Shown here: positions 1-8,180 of the stretch, piece after piece | Numbering within the stretch: position 1 is the stretch's first letter | Layout: each line of letters starts with the position of its first letter | Assembly (NCBI GenBank): GCA_965226755.1 | Contig: CBDDDT010000002.1 | Coordinates: 62,001 to 126,000, forward strand | Reading direction: 5' to 3' | From: Bog-113 sp965226755 | Lineage (GTDB): Bacteria; Acidobacteriota; Terriglobia; Bryobacterales; Bryobacteraceae | Length of the DNA: 64,000 nucleotides | Program-made: the position numbers and the translations under genes | Notes under the pieces: model-generated | Seen by the model: the letters and a program-made list of their open reading frames with translations, nothing else | Told to the model about the DNA's origin: nothing | Database searches by the model: none

Positions 1-167
1 CCGGAGCGCTGCCGAGAGTATGAATCGGCCCCGGCTTGCTCACGCTCAGTTACTCGAGATCGAGAAGGACGGCCTCAGGCCTCGCCAACCTGGACTTTCG
101 CCTAGCCCAAGTTCGTCACCAGAACGCCCAAACCTTGTGCGGCAGAATGCGATCCATCAGCGGTAGA

Positions 168-250
168 AACACATACAAATATTTCTGGAGATGGATCTTC
201 TGCATCAATATACCGGTGGGACTTCTTGCCGCTTTCCTGGTGACGACCGC
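168..250 (+). pseudogene. Relic of an EmrB/QacA-type (DHA2) MFS efflux pump
   Basis: A short stretch reads WRWIFCINIPVGLLAAFLV, which closely resembles the hallmark WRWIFYINVPVGLLA segment near the middle of 14-TM DHA2 drug exporters. The residues on either side (from about position 36, and on to the stop at 320) do not look like the rest of such a transporter, and no room is left for the other helices. I therefore read it as a decayed internal fragment of about 27 codons inside a 94-codon open frame. It lies head to tail with the cupin gene on the opposite strand, so this may be the scar of an older insertion or deletion. The alternative is a chance hydrophobic segment, but the match in order and spacing makes that less likely. 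Confidence 0.45.
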
Positions 251-316
251 AACCCCGGCGAAGCCGCACCCCGCTATGCCAATAGGTTCGGGATTCGTTG
301 GGTTGACATGCGAGGA

Positions 317-856
317 CTAGTGGCCCGCGGGGCGTAAAGGATCGGGGCCGGGTAAGATGTCCATGCCGTACCTGCTCAGAAGTTCAGGGTTCGTCGCGAG
401 GAACTCCATCGTCGGAGAAACACCCTTGGGGGGAAGAACACGTGCGGTTGCCGGCATCGCCCACTCCACGACATACGCCTCGAGGCTGGCGGGCGTGTAG
501 CCATTGAGGAAGCGCACCGTTTCACTCTCCACGCGAAAAGCGTGCCGGGTATTTCGCGGGACCATGACGTAATCGCCGGTTCGCGCGGTCTTGATTTCGT
601 CGCCGACCAAGAAGGTGATCTCACCGTCCATAATGTAATAAGTCTCGTCGGACCAGGTGTGTTTGTGGGGACCTGGGCCCGAGCCCTTAGACGCTACCTC
701 CTCCATCAGGGAATAGCGACCGCCTGTGTCGCTCGAATCCGCGAGGACGATCCACAATGTATCGAGCCACCAATAAGCCGGCGCGGAGTCTTTGTTATGA
801 AAGAAGAGTTCCGAGCCGGGCATCGGTAGCTGGGTACTTGGAGTATTCGGGGTCAT
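317..856 (-). CDS. Cupin-domain protein
   Basis: The product is a single cupin of about 179 residues. The first cupin motif is visible as GPGPHKHTWSDETYYIMDGE, with the two metal-binding His and the Glu, and the second as GDYVMVPRNTRHAFRVES, with the last His. It is a soluble beta-barrel metalloprotein related to the quercetin-dioxygenase-like cupins, which are often oxygenases, isomerases or sensors. No substrate can be assigned. I chose the ATG at 856. A TTG at 889 with AGGAG just upstream would add 11 residues. It stands alone, with a gap of about 260 bases upstream that shows no gene. Confidence 0.75.
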   Translation of the reverse strand: MTPNTPSTQLPMPGSELFFHNKDSAPAYWWLDTLWIVLADSSDTGGRYSLMEEVASKGSGPGPHKHTWSDETYYIMDGEITFLVGDEIKTARTGDYVMVPRNTRHAFRVESETVRFLNGYTPASLEAYVVEWAMPATARVLPPKGVSPTMEFLATNPELLSRYGMDILPGPDPLRPAGH

Positions 857-1120
857 GGTAGTTTCTCTTTCGTTTCTTGAGGTGGTCAATCGTCTCCTGA
901 AATTCTTCGCGTAAGCGGCAACAGGCGCGTTCCGTCACCGCCTGCCAGAATCACCCCCAGCGGCCACCGTGACTGAATTCTCCCGTTAAGTCGTCCGCAC
1001 GGGCTTAGTCGCCTGCCGCACCCTTATGACGTTAGCTCACGGCTCGTCAAAACGACGTCAAAAAATCGGCGCGACAATTTGGGGTGATCCTAGCTCGGGC
1101 GGCAGCAATCTTTGACCGCG

Positions 1121-2164
1121 CTACATCTTACCCGTCAAGACCTGCTGAAAGAACGCCACCGCGCGCGGATCGCCCGACTGCCCCAACCAGAACATCGCCT
1201 GTTTGCGCACCTCCGCGTTTCGATTCGTTTTCGCCACCTCAATCATCAGCGGCACGCCCTGGTCTTTCGGGAGCTGCTGCAGCGCGAACACCGCCTTTTT
1301 CTTGACCTCTGTTTCGGGATCGTTGACGATCGCGTCCTTGATCGCCTCCGCGGCTCTCTGACCCGCTTTTTGCGCCAGCCAGAAAAGTGCCTGTTCCCGA
1401 ACCCGCGCGCTGGGGTCCTGTTTGGCATAGTGAATCAGTTGATCCACCGCCGCGGGTTGCGACGAGATCGAGAAATCGAACATGATCTTCTTTCGAATCT
1501 CTTCGCTCGGGTCGTGCTCCGCCGCATTTCGGATCGCCGTGAAGCCCCGCTCTCCGCGCGCGCTCGCCAGCCAGAACAGCGCCTTCTCCCGAAGCCACTC
1601 CGGCTCCGAGGGCGCGGTGAACCGTTCCAGCGCCGCATCCGCGCCGTCGCCGGCGTGCATCGAGATCGCCACCAAAGCGGGATCGGCGTCGTGCTTCCCG
1701 CTCGCGCTTCCGACTTGATCCGATAGCAGCCCGATGCTGGCCGCCGGCGTGACGCCGGTCAGCCACACAAACCGTAGCCCGCCCGCGTCCAGCGGACAAC
1801 GATCCGATACCGGGTGTACCTTCTGGATCGCGTGGTTCTCCACGCGGTAGAGAACGAACAGATTGGAAGATCCTTCCAGCTTCAGCGGCTCGGTCGATCG
1901 CGTCCCCACGATGCGTCCGCCGTGTTCGCCTTCCAGATAGCAGCCGGCATTGTTCTGATCCCAGCAGCACGATTCGTTGTCGCTCTGTTGGGACGGCACG
2001 GAGTAGCCGAACCACATCGGCCCCGCTTCCGCTTTGACCAGCTCGCGCAGGAAACGTCCGGGGTCTCCGGAAACCGCCCTGGTCGCGAACTGAGCATGGG
2101 TCACCGCGGGCGTCTGCGCCAGCATGACGCCTGTAAAAAGAACAGCGAAAGCGGCGTTTTTCAT
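1121..2164 (-). CDS. Secreted HEAT-repeat protein (second of pair)
   Basis: The 347-residue product begins with a signal peptide (MKNAAFAVLFTGVMLAQ, cleavage probably after THAQ). Residues about 35-190 form a domain I do not recognise, with a Cys pair in NESCCWDQNNAGC. The last 160 residues are HEAT/PBS-lyase-like repeats with the recurring pattern VRxxALFWLAQ followed by a short link (REKALFWLA, REQALFWLA, KKKAVFALQ, RKQAMFWLG). Such repeats make a curved protein-binding scaffold. The start ATG overlaps the stop of the preceding HEAT gene by four bases, so translation is probably coupled. It is the last gene of the ECF sigma operon and probably acts outside the inner membrane, possibly sensing envelope stress or binding an effector. 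That role is inferred from position only. Confidence 0.8.
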   Translation of the reverse strand: MKNAAFAVLFTGVMLAQTPAVTHAQFATRAVSGDPGRFLRELVKAEAGPMWFGYSVPSQQSDNESCCWDQNNAGCYLEGEHGGRIVGTRSTEPLKLEGSSNLFVLYRVENHAIQKVHPVSDRCPLDAGGLRFVWLTGVTPAASIGLLSDQVGSASGKHDADPALVAISMHAGDGADAALERFTAPSEPEWLREKALFWLASARGERGFTAIRNAAEHDPSEEIRKKIMFDFSISSQPAAVDQLIHYAKQDPSARVREQALFWLAQKAGQRAAEAIKDAIVNDPETEVKKKAVFALQQLPKDQGVPLMIEVAKTNRNAEVRKQAMFWLGQSGDPRAVAFFQQVLTGKM

Positions 2165-3480
2165 TTGAGGATCTCCATCATGTAGTCCGTGGCTTCTTTC
2201 GAGTGAATCAGCGAGAGCTGCTGCACGATGTCCCGCTTCAGATCGGGGTTGGTTTCGCGGCGCGCGAGCTCCACCAGCCCTTTCGCGTTCTGCTGCAGGA
2301 ACATGCCCTGAATCAGCTCCCGCTTGACGGCCGGGTCCGGCTCATTCCGGTACAGATCCGCCATCGCGCCGCTATCCTTGCCCCACCCCGTCAGGGCCAG
2401 CGTGTTGATCGCGCTTTTCCGAACTCCCGCGTCCTTTTCCGTTTTGGCGATCTCCAGCAGGTGGCCGGAATCGCCGTCCAGCAGCATCGAATGCACAATC
2501 TCGTTGCGCAGCTCGGGCGAGTTCTCCCCCTTGTACAGGGTCCACAACTCGTCCTTTCCGCCCGTCTGCGCAAGGGTCCGGATCGCTTCCCGCCGAAGGT
2601 CCTGGTTTTTCTCGGTGGTCGCGGCCTGCAGCAATTCCGCCTTGGCGCCGGAGAGCAGATAGCTCCGGATGATCTCGCGCTTGAGCCCGGCGTCGCTCGA
2701 CGAGGCGTAAATCTTGGCCAGTTCCGCCCGCGATTCCGGGCCGCCCATCATGCTGATGTAGCGCACCGCCTTCGATTGCAAATCGGGATCAGATTTGCCC
2801 CGCGCCATATCGAGCAGCACTTCGCGCGCCTCGGGCGATCCCGATTGCGAAAGCACGAACAGCGCGCGATCTTTCACGCCCGGCGACTGGTTGCTTGCCA
2901 GGAGTTTCTTCACAATCGGAACGGCTTGGTTCGGATCGGATTGCATCAGCGCGTTCAGCGCAATGAGCTTCAGCTCCTCATTGCTCTCGCCGCCCGGACT
3001 CACCGGTGTACCGCTCTGCGCATGAATCTCCATCTCGAGCGCCTGCGCGTCGTTCCGCCACCGGCTCTGCGGGAAGCTCCGGCGCAGCTCGGCGATCGTG
3101 GCCAGCGCGTCCGCGCGCCTTCCCAGACGGTTCTGGGCGTACGCCTTCCAGTAGTAAGCGCCATCCGCGCGCGATCCCTTTCTGGCGATGGCGTTATCGA
3201 AGTCGCGAATCGCGTCCTCGAAGTGGTTGCCGTCCAAGGCATGCGTGCCTGCCTGGTAATCGTGATCGTCGTGATTCCCGGCGGAGCTGTCGGCGAACTG
3301 CATCTCCTGCGCCGTCCACAGCGCCGCGAGGACCTCCGACTCCGGAAGGCGCGACGTTCCCGATTGCGCCAGCTGAACCCTCGCCAGGTCCAAAGCCCGT
3401 TCGATCGATCCGGCGTCAAACTCCTGGGCGGACGCGACCGCGCCACCCGCCAGCAGGGCCGCGGTTAGTTTCCATCTCAT
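2161..3480 (-). CDS. Secreted HEAT-repeat protein (first of pair)
   Basis: The 439-residue protein carries an N-terminal signal peptide (MRWKLTAALLAGGAVASAQ). Residues about 20-150 contain a TPR-like pair of helices around the sequence HFEDAIRDFDNAIARKG. From about residue 165 to the end runs an array of roughly ten HEAT-type helical repeats (for example VKDRALFVLSQSGSPEAREV and LRREAIRTLAQTGGKDEL). The ATG overlaps the anti-sigma stop codon by four bases, and its own stop overlaps the next gene the same way. Both HEAT genes are therefore part of a single four-gene translationally coupled operon with an ECF sigma factor. The fold is clear, while the partner and the signal are unknown. I know of no named family that covers the full length. 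Confidence 0.82.
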   Translation of the reverse strand: MRWKLTAALLAGGAVASAQEFDAGSIERALDLARVQLAQSGTSRLPESEVLAALWTAQEMQFADSSAGNHDDHDYQAGTHALDGNHFEDAIRDFDNAIARKGSRADGAYYWKAYAQNRLGRRADALATIAELRRSFPQSRWRNDAQALEMEIHAQSGTPVSPGGESNEELKLIALNALMQSDPNQAVPIVKKLLASNQSPGVKDRALFVLSQSGSPEAREVLLDMARGKSDPDLQSKAVRYISMMGGPESRAELAKIYASSSDAGLKREIIRSYLLSGAKAELLQAATTEKNQDLRREAIRTLAQTGGKDELWTLYKGENSPELRNEIVHSMLLDGDSGHLLEIAKTEKDAGVRKSAINTLALTGWGKDSGAMADLYRNEPDPAVKRELIQGMFLQQNAKGLVELARRETNPDLKRDIVQQLSLIHSKEATDYMMEILK

Positions 3481-4184
3481 AATTTCATTCCTTTTTCACG
3501 TGCATTGGTGCTGATGACCCGCACTTTAAACAACAGTCCTCCGGCTTCGATCCGCTGGCGCAGATTGTCCATCTCCTCGGAAGAAATCTCGCTGGGCGAA
3601 TGGGAAACATCGATCAGCACGCGCTCTAACTGCTCCAGCACGGCCGCGTCGCCCGTATCCCCGGACCGGGCCGCGGTCTGCCGCAATAGCCGGTTCTCCC
3701 CGATCAGATTCCCCGCCAATTGCTGCTCCGCGCTGATATCCGCCGGCTTCCCTTCGGGCGCGTTCGCCAGTTCCGCCAGCACGATCTGCGAACGGTCCAG
3801 ATGATCGCCCATCGCGATCAGCAGCACCCGTTCCCGCGCACGGGGCGAGAACCCGGACGGCGTCGCGCGCCGCTGTGTGTACATCCCGGCCAGAAACGCC
3901 AGCGCCACCACGGCCGCCAGCGCCGGACCCCAAATCCAATACCGGAACGGAGACCGCCCATGCTCCAGGACCGGGATCACGCGCGGCGCCATTTGCGTCC
4001 AGACACGCCGCTCCCATCCGTCCGCCCTTTCAGGCGCCGGCGCCGCGCGCATCGCATCCAGAAAATGCGCCAGCCGCTCGTACTCCGCGCGGCATCGCGT
4101 GCACTCTCCGAGATGCGCCCGATCGGCCTCCGGCGCTTCCTCGAAGTACGCCAGCGTCAATTGGTTTTCGCTGAGATGTTTCAT
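3477..4184 (-). CDS. Anti-sigma factor with zinc-finger (zf-HC2-like) domain
   Basis: A membrane-anchored anti-sigma factor of 235 residues. The N-terminal cytoplasmic part holds the H-x3-C-x2-C zinc motif (AHLGECTRC) typical of ZAS/RsrA-like anti-sigma domains. One transmembrane helix lies at about residues 85-105 (YWIWGPALAAVVALAFLAG), followed by a periplasmic part with a long helical stretch. The frame is open further upstream, but the ATG chosen here overlaps the sigma-factor stop by four bases and has GAGG upstream (GGTGAGGAGCGAGAC before the ATG). It should hold the ECF sigma factor encoded just before it in an inactive complex until a signal triggers release. Confidence 0.85.
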   Translation of the reverse strand: MKHLSENQLTLAYFEEAPEADRAHLGECTRCRAEYERLAHFLDAMRAAPAPERADGWERRVWTQMAPRVIPVLEHGRSPFRYWIWGPALAAVVALAFLAGMYTQRRATPSGFSPRARERVLLIAMGDHLDRSQIVLAELANAPEGKPADISAEQQLAGNLIGENRLLRQTAARSGDTGDAAVLEQLERVLIDVSHSPSEISSEEMDNLRQRIEAGGLLFKVRVISTNAREKGMKL

Positions 4185-4810
4185 GTCTCGCTCCTCACCG
4201 GGCGGCCGCCCGCGACGGCCGGCTCCAGCACGCGCCGCAGCTTCTGCACCGCGCGGAAAATGCTGTGCTTGGCCGCGTTGGGGCGCACCTTCAGCAAGCG
4301 GCCGATCTCGTCCATGCTCAACCCCTCGTAATGGCGCAGCACGAAGGCGCTGCGCTCCATCAGGCTCAATTGCCCCATCGCCGGCGCGATCAGGCGCGCG
4401 ATCTCGCTCGACATGCTGAGCCGTTCCGGCGACGGCGCATTCCCGGCAATCCGCTCCAACGGATCCTCGACCGGATCCCCGAAACGGTCCACCCTGGGCA
4501 AGTCCACCCGCGTCCGCTCGCGCGACTTCCGCGAACGCAGCAGATCCACCGAGCAGTTCGCGGCGATCCGAAACAGCCACGTCCCGAAACTCGCCCGGTG
4601 ATCGAACCGGTGCAACTGCTTGCAGGCCCGCAGGAACGTCTCCTGCACCAGATCTTCCGCGTCTTGTTCGTTTCCAGTCATTCGATACGCTATCCGGAAA
4701 ACCGCCCGGCTGTGGCGCTCCACCAGGACGCGGAAAGCCTCGGCGTTGCCGGAACGAGCTTCGGCAACCGCGGCTTCATCGTTCTGGGCCCAGCTTGGAG
4801 TCGGAACCAT
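4181..4810 (-). CDS. ECF-type RNA polymerase sigma factor
   Basis: The 209-residue protein shows sigma region 2 (FRVLVERHSRAVFRIAYRMT, then EQDAEDLVQETFLRA) and region 2.4 (GTWLFRIAANCSVDLLRS). A linker leads to region 4 with the helix-turn-helix at LSLMERSAFVLRHYEGLSMD and EIGRLLKVRPNAAKHSIFRA. There is no region 1 or 3, as expected for an ECF sigma factor. It leads a four-gene operon with its anti-sigma factor and two secreted HEAT-repeat proteins, all joined by ATGA overlaps. I did not find a clear GGAAC-type promoter before it, so autoregulation is not visible here, in contrast to the second ECF gene in this window. Confidence 0.92.
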   Translation of the reverse strand: MVPTPSWAQNDEAAVAEARSGNAEAFRVLVERHSRAVFRIAYRMTGNEQDAEDLVQETFLRACKQLHRFDHRASFGTWLFRIAANCSVDLLRSRKSRERTRVDLPRVDRFGDPVEDPLERIAGNAPSPERLSMSSEIARLIAPAMGQLSLMERSAFVLRHYEGLSMDEIGRLLKVRPNAAKHSIFRAVQKLRRVLEPAVAGGRPVRSET

Positions 4811-4863
4811 CCGGCTGAAAACTTAGACTGGTTTGCGCGGCGGCGGTTAGGGAATAATCAGGA

Positions 4864-5379
4864 ATGGATTCGGAGAGCTCAGAGCAACATCGCCGCCTGG
4901 CCGCGGAGCGCGGGCCCGTCCGCGTCGCCATCGTCACCGTAAGCGATTCCCGCACGCCGCAGACCGACACCAACCGTCAGTATCTGGAAGACGCGATCCG
5001 CGACGCCGGCCATACCCTCACGGATTACCGTCTGATTCGCGATGAGCCGGACCAGGTGCTGCGCGTGCTCGAAGAACTTGCCCAAACCGGCGCCCAGATC
5101 CTGCTTTGGACGGGCGGCACCGGCATCGCCCCGCGCGACACCACTTACGATGTGCTGGCGCGCAATCTCGATAAAGTCCTCCCCGGATTCGGCGAAATCT
5201 TCCGCATGCTCAGCTTTGCGCAGGTGGGCTCGGCCGCCATGCTGTCGCGCGCCGTGGGAGGGACCTACAAAGGGAAGGTCGTCATCTCCCTGCCCGGATC
5301 GCCGGCCGCGGTGACGCTCGCCTGGGAAAAGCTGATCGCCCCGGAACTGGCCCACCTGGCCTGGGAGATCGCGCGCTGA
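4864..5379 (+). CDS. moaB: Molybdenum cofactor biosynthesis protein MoaB/Mog family
   Basis: The 171-residue protein matches the MoaB/Mog fold throughout: VRVAIVTVSDSRTPQTDTN near the N-terminus, the molybdopterin-binding motif WTGGTGIAPRDTTYDV in the middle, and VISLPGSPAAVTLAWEKL near the end. Family members adenylate molybdopterin before molybdate insertion. No other moco genes are nearby, so the gene is isolated. Its stop codon abuts the stop of the convergent pterin dehydratase gene with no base between them (5379/5380). The pairing of two pterin-related genes may be coincidence, although both act on pterins. Confidence 0.9.
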   Translation: MDSESSEQHRRLAAERGPVRVAIVTVSDSRTPQTDTNRQYLEDAIRDAGHTLTDYRLIRDEPDQVLRVLEELAQTGAQILLWTGGTGIAPRDTTYDVLARNLDKVLPGFGEIFRMLSFAQVGSAAMLSRAVGGTYKGKVVISLPGSPAAVTLAWEKLIAPELAHLAWEIAR

Positions 5380-5712
5380 CTACAACAGAGCGAACTCGCG
5401 ATCGATCTTCGACGCGAGAATGAAATCGCTCTCCGTGAGGCCGTCCACTTTGTGGGTCCAGATGGTGACGCCGGCGCGGCCCCAGGTCAGAAGAATGTCG
5501 GGGTGGTGCCCCTGCTCCTCCGCGATCGCGCCGATCCGGTTTACAAAATCCAGCGCCCGGACGAAATCCGGAAACCCGAACTGGCGCACAATGTGATGAT
5601 TGTCCACCACCCGCCATTCCGGGATTTCAGCCGCCAATGGAGCCACGGCTTCGGGATTGAGCGACGGAATCCCGCCGGTGCACGGAACGCATTTCTGATC
5701 GGCTAGGGCCAT
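5380..5712 (-). CDS. Pterin-4a-carbinolamine dehydratase
   Basis: A 110-residue protein with the full pterin carbinolamine dehydratase signature: FVNRIGAIAEEQGHHPDILL, with the two active-site His, followed by VTIWTHKVDGLTESDF. The family dehydrates 4a-hydroxytetrahydropterin during aromatic amino-acid hydroxylation, and in bacteria also serves in pterin recycling. An extra N-terminal segment with a CVPC motif (KCVPCTGGIPSL) is common in bacterial members. It is convergent with moaB and touches it stop to stop. No phenylalanine hydroxylase gene is visible in the window. Confidence 0.92.
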   Translation of the reverse strand: MALADQKCVPCTGGIPSLNPEAVAPLAAEIPEWRVVDNHHIVRQFGFPDFVRALDFVNRIGAIAEEQGHHPDILLTWGRAGVTIWTHKVDGLTESDFILASKIDREFALL

Positions 5713-5847
5713 GCTACTGAAGATACTCCCAACGCCTCAACCGTTCCGCGAAGCCGTTCCGCGAAGCCCCTACAGTACAATAGTCCTGCTAAAAATAAGG
5801 ACTGTAAGCCCATTGTGCGTGTCCCAGTCGTAGCGCATATTGAATAC

Positions 5848-6192
5848 ATGATGACGACCACAGAGACAGCAATGGCTACCGAGCGCCGTCGCCGGCAGCG
5901 CTTCATGATCGAGTGCGAGCTTCGGTACCGGCTGCTGGATTCCCGGCGCCATCTGCCCCAACAAACGGGCAAAACGATCAATATCAGCAGTAAAGGCATT
6001 CTCTTCGAAGCTCCCGGCGACCTGCCTGTCGGCAAGCGGATCGAGCTGATGATCTCCTGGCCCGCGATGCTGAATGAAAAGTGCCGCCTCAAGATGGTCG
6101 CCATCGGCCGCATCGTTCGAGCGGACGGCGGTCGCGTGGCGGCTCTCATTCAAAAGCACGAATTCCGCACCCAGGGCGCCGCAGTCAACTAG
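5848..6192 (+). CDS. PilZ-domain protein
   Basis: A short single-domain PilZ protein (about 114 residues). It has the two c-di-GMP contacts: an arginine cluster (ERRRRQRF) and, about 30 residues later, the NISSKGILFEA version of the D/NxSxxG motif. PilZ domains bind cyclic di-GMP and change partner activity. The partner cannot be told from context. Several starts are possible in frame: a GTG at 5815, the tandem ATGs at 5848 and 5851, and an ATG at 5872 just before the arginine cluster. I took 5848. The region just upstream (5746-5775) contains a short tandem repeat of CCGTTCCGCGAAG. Confidence 0.82.
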   Translation: MMTTTETAMATERRRRQRFMIECELRYRLLDSRRHLPQQTGKTINISSKGILFEAPGDLPVGKRIELMISWPAMLNEKCRLKMVAIGRIVRADGGRVAALIQKHEFRTQGAAVN

Positions 6193-6220
6193 CGCTTGGC
6201 CCACTTCGCATCTGATGAGC

Positions 6221-6658
6221 CTATTTCTTCTTGGCCGCGGCCTTCTTCTTGCCCGAGCCGCTAACCTTCTTTTTCGCGGCCGCTGAATGCGCCTGTTTCG
6301 AGAGAGCCTGCTTCGAAGCCGCCGCATGTCCCTCGCGCTTCAGCGCTTTGGTCGCGGCCCTGGACCGCTTCGGGTCCGTCTTTCCGGCCGACTTCGACTG
6401 GCCCTTTTTCCTATCCCGTTCCGCCCGCTCGCGCGTCTCATCCGATGCCGCCCCGCGCTTCGGCGCCGGCAGGTCCACGCCCGCACGGCGAGCTTTGGAT
6501 AATCCAATCGCAATCGCCTGCTTGGCGTTACGCGCGCCATGCTTGCCCTCGCGGATATGGTCCATCTCTTCGCGGACGAATTCGCCTGCCTGCGTCGAAG
6601 GCGCCTTCCCCTGCTTCTTATCTTCCGCCGCGCGTTGAAGCGTGCGCTTTTCCGGCAT
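6221..6658 (-). CDS. Small basic protein with a DUF6496-like N-terminus and H1-like tail
   Basis: The 145-residue protein starts MPEKRTLQRAAEDKKQGK. It carries the segment EFVREEMDHIREGKHGARNAKQAIAIGLSKARRAG, whose KQAIAIGLSxARxAG core I associate with small DUF6496-type proteins. The C-terminal half is a low-complexity Lys/Ala tail (SAAAKKKVSGSGKKKAAAKKK) like bacterial histone H1-like proteins. It may bind nucleic acid through charge, which is inference. The tail is encoded by many GCC/AAG codons and is prone to repeat slippage. It lies downstream of thyX on the same strand, 42 bases apart. Confidence 0.7.
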   Translation of the reverse strand: MPEKRTLQRAAEDKKQGKAPSTQAGEFVREEMDHIREGKHGARNAKQAIAIGLSKARRAGVDLPAPKRGAASDETRERAERDRKKGQSKSAGKTDPKRSRAATKALKREGHAAASKQALSKQAHSAAAKKKVSGSGKKKAAAKKK

Positions 6659-6700
6659 GGTTGATTCTCCCTGCCCTATGTTGGTGCAATTCGGCGTCCA

Positions 6701-8131
6701 TCACCGCACCAGCAAATCTTCCACCCACGGGGGAGTCGCCTCCATCAGCCGCCCCAGCGCCGGTTCCGCCTCCGTGATCCGCGCCTTCATCTCCCACGCA
6801 ATTTCCCGATAGCTGAAGTGCCCCTTCACGCCGCTGCGCACGCGCGAAATATACTCCGCTTCGGCGAAATCCATCTTGAACAGACAGCGCGACCGCGCGC
6901 CGAACGGCAGCAGGTAGTGCGCTCCCGGCGCCGGAAGCTCACCGAGCGAAAGCAGCGCGCTCTCCATCGCTTCCCGGTAAATCGTCTCCACTCCCGCCGC
7001 CGCCAGCATCGCGGGCGATTCGAATCCATGCCGCCCGTCAAACGCCTGGCGGAATTGGGCGCAACGCCGGTGCCGATGCATATCCCGATAGGCGCCGATG
7101 TCGATTAGCATGTCGAAACAGAACGGAGCGCTGCGAAATCCCCGCGGCAGCTCATCCCGGCCGCCGCGCGTGCGGCACGCCACGTCGATCACCTCACCGC
7201 GCTGCGCATCGCTCCATCCGCTCACCATTTCGTACAAGGCGCGAAACGAAACATCCGTCACCTCATAAAGCAGCGTGGCCACCGTTTCCGACACGCGATG
7301 GCTGGGGCAAACCAGGTCCACCCGGGGCGCTTCCGCCGCCGGGATGCGTCCCAGGTTTTGCGCCGCCCAGGCCCGCAGATCGGCCCGCGACTGCATCGCA
7401 TAACGGTCCTGTTCCGCATGCCGCGCCAGCGTGGGCGCCAGCGGCTCCCGCGCACCATCCTCCCACCGGCACTCCGGCTCGGCCGCGCACGCCGCGGAAA
7501 TCTCCTCCGCCAGTTCGCGCAACTCTCCATACTCTGACGCCCGCAGCCGCCGGATCTGCTTTTCCAGCGTCCGGATGCTGGTCACCTGCCCCACATTGGT
7601 CGGCACGCCCCAAAACAGCAGGTACCTCGCAATGTCGAACGCCCGCGCGCGCAAGTTCCGCTCATACGCTTCGGGCTTCATCCCCTCCGGCCGCGGCAGT
7701 TGCCCGCGCAAATGCTCCAAAGTGCCCGCGTGCACCGCGCCGTAGGCCTGTAAAAGCCGGTTTCCCGCTGCTTGGTATTCGCGCGCCTGCGGTTCCTGGA
7801 AATCAGGCGGCGTGATGAATCCGGATTTCGAAAAATCCTGGTAGCGCGAAGACTTCGCCTGTCCGTCCCACAGCGGCTCGTCTTCGATCTCCGTCGCCGC
7901 CAGTTCCGAGACGCCTTCGAAACACAGCACCGCATGGCCCAGATCGGCAATCGATTGGTGGCCGTATTGAAAATAGAAATGCTCGAGGAAGTTCTGCGAG
8001 TTATGCGTCCGCACCCACTCGAGCGATTCCCGAATGGAGTCGGGCGACCGGCTGTACCGCGCCAGCGCATACGCGCACTTCTCCGGGGGCATCGGCGCGA
8101 CGGAAACAACTCTACTCCGGTGTGGGTCCAT
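6701..8131 (-). CDS. Tandem ThyX-like (FAD-dependent thymidylate synthase) protein
   Basis: The 476-residue product is about twice the length of a classical ThyX and holds two diverged ThyX domains. Domain 1 keeps the end of the ThyX motif (GQAKSSRYQDF, residues 91-100), but the RHR triad is replaced by EDE (residues 83-85). Domain 2 keeps RHR (residues 353-355, MHRHRRCAQFRQ) but has lost the following S-x-RY. ThyX enzymes convert dUMP to dTMP using methylene-THF and FAD. The divergent neighbour dut makes dUMP, which supports a nucleotide role. I chose the ATG giving MDPHRSRVVSV. Longer starts overlap the dut start. Whether it is a true thymidylate synthase is uncertain because no single domain has the full motif. 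No thyA is visible here. Confidence 0.78.
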   Translation of the reverse strand: MDPHRSRVVSVAPMPPEKCAYALARYSRSPDSIRESLEWVRTHNSQNFLEHFYFQYGHQSIADLGHAVLCFEGVSELAATEIEDEPLWDGQAKSSRYQDFSKSGFITPPDFQEPQAREYQAAGNRLLQAYGAVHAGTLEHLRGQLPRPEGMKPEAYERNLRARAFDIARYLLFWGVPTNVGQVTSIRTLEKQIRRLRASEYGELRELAEEISAACAAEPECRWEDGAREPLAPTLARHAEQDRYAMQSRADLRAWAAQNLGRIPAAEAPRVDLVCPSHRVSETVATLLYEVTDVSFRALYEMVSGWSDAQRGEVIDVACRTRGGRDELPRGFRSAPFCFDMLIDIGAYRDMHRHRRCAQFRQAFDGRHGFESPAMLAAAGVETIYREAMESALLSLGELPAPGAHYLLPFGARSRCLFKMDFAEAEYISRVRSGVKGHFSYREIAWEMKARITEAEPALGRLMEATPPWVEDLLVR

Positions 8132-8180
8132 TGACGAATCCGCCCTCGGCGAATCCGCTATGATAGCGAACTCGCTTCCC

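Noticed and set aside
2203..3468. Long plus-strand frame of 421 codons opposite the HEAT gene
   Set aside because: It mirrors the repeat gene in high-GC sequence; it has no motif, and the HEAT frame is supported by a signal peptide and gene overlaps.
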